Assembly (NCBI GenBank): GCA_039199225.1
Contig: JBCCSZ010000205.1
Location: 1-14,473 of the forward strand
DNA from: JBCCSZ01 sp039199225
GTDB lineage: Bacteria > Bacteroidota > Bacteroidia > Chitinophagales > Saprospiraceae
Length of the DNA stretch: 14,473 nucleotides
Direction of reading: 5' to 3'
Shown: positions 14,443 through 14,473 of the stretch, one piece after another
How the letters are laid out: each line of letters begins with the position of its first letter
How positions within the stretch are numbered: position 1 is the first letter of the stretch
Program-made: the position numbers and the translations under genes
The notes under the pieces: model-generated
Database searches by the model: none
What the model was told of the DNA's origin: nothing
The model's input: the letters and a program-made list of their open reading frames with translations, nothing else

Positions 14443-14473
14443 TTAATTCTTTTTGGATGACATGATTAATACG

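Noticed and set aside
14443..14473. 3' end of another minus-strand gene next to the metalloprotease
   Set aside because: Ten codons are open up to a TAA that abuts the ATG, but this is too short to support a gene call.

Overview
This window looks like chromosome from a member of the Bacteroidota, most likely a Saprospiria/Lewinella-type marine or aquatic lineage. The evidence is indirect: a full-length K+-dependent membrane pyrophosphatase, a Prc/Tsp protease of the Bacteroidota layout, a stand-alone OmpH/Skp chaperone, an HD-PycTM protein of a kind common in flavobacteria and relatives, starts without clear Shine-Dalgarno sequences, and several exact matches to the Bacteroidota promoter element TAnnTTTG in correctly oriented intergenic positions. 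Coding density is high and no stretch over 300 bases lacks a gene. No rRNA, tRNA, CRISPR array or insertion sequence was recognised.

Layout. 1-1304 (-): a carboxy-terminal processing protease, cut by the window edge before its catalytic serine. 1305-1564: spacer with a strong hairpin terminator that ends the next unit. 1565-3748 (-): the membrane pyrophosphatase hppA, with its own promoter about 130 bp upstream and a palindrome in the leader. 3928-4488 (-): a nitroreductase. 4520-5761 (-): a Pycsar-effector-like membrane protein whose HD domain has lost metal ligands and whose only plausible start is TTG. 5841-6860 (-): a secreted TPR protein. 7057-7677 (+): a DUF937 protein with two EF-hand-type calcium loops, closed by a strong terminator. 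7752-8288 (+): a GNAT acetyltransferase whose promoter appears to sit inside that terminator.

8249-11066 (-) is a compact three-gene operon: a split-barrel flavin-type domain fused to DinB, a SAM-dependent methyltransferase, and a DinB domain fused to a cupin. It is divergent from 11153-12610 (+), a MocR-type regulator (GntR helix-turn-helix plus aminotransferase-like domain). The short region between them carries inverted and direct repeats that look like MocR operators overlapping both promoters. Two different DinB fusions around a methyltransferase under a PLP-sensing regulator is the least explained gene set here and the best candidate for an undescribed small-molecule pathway.

12775-13290 (+) encodes an OmpH/Skp-like periplasmic chaperone and 13357-14442 (-) a site-2-type zinc metalloprotease with a CBS pair. 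They converge on a shared hairpin. Three envelope proteolysis or chaperone genes (Prc, OmpH, S2P) lie in the window but are not adjacent, so I do not treat them as a unit.
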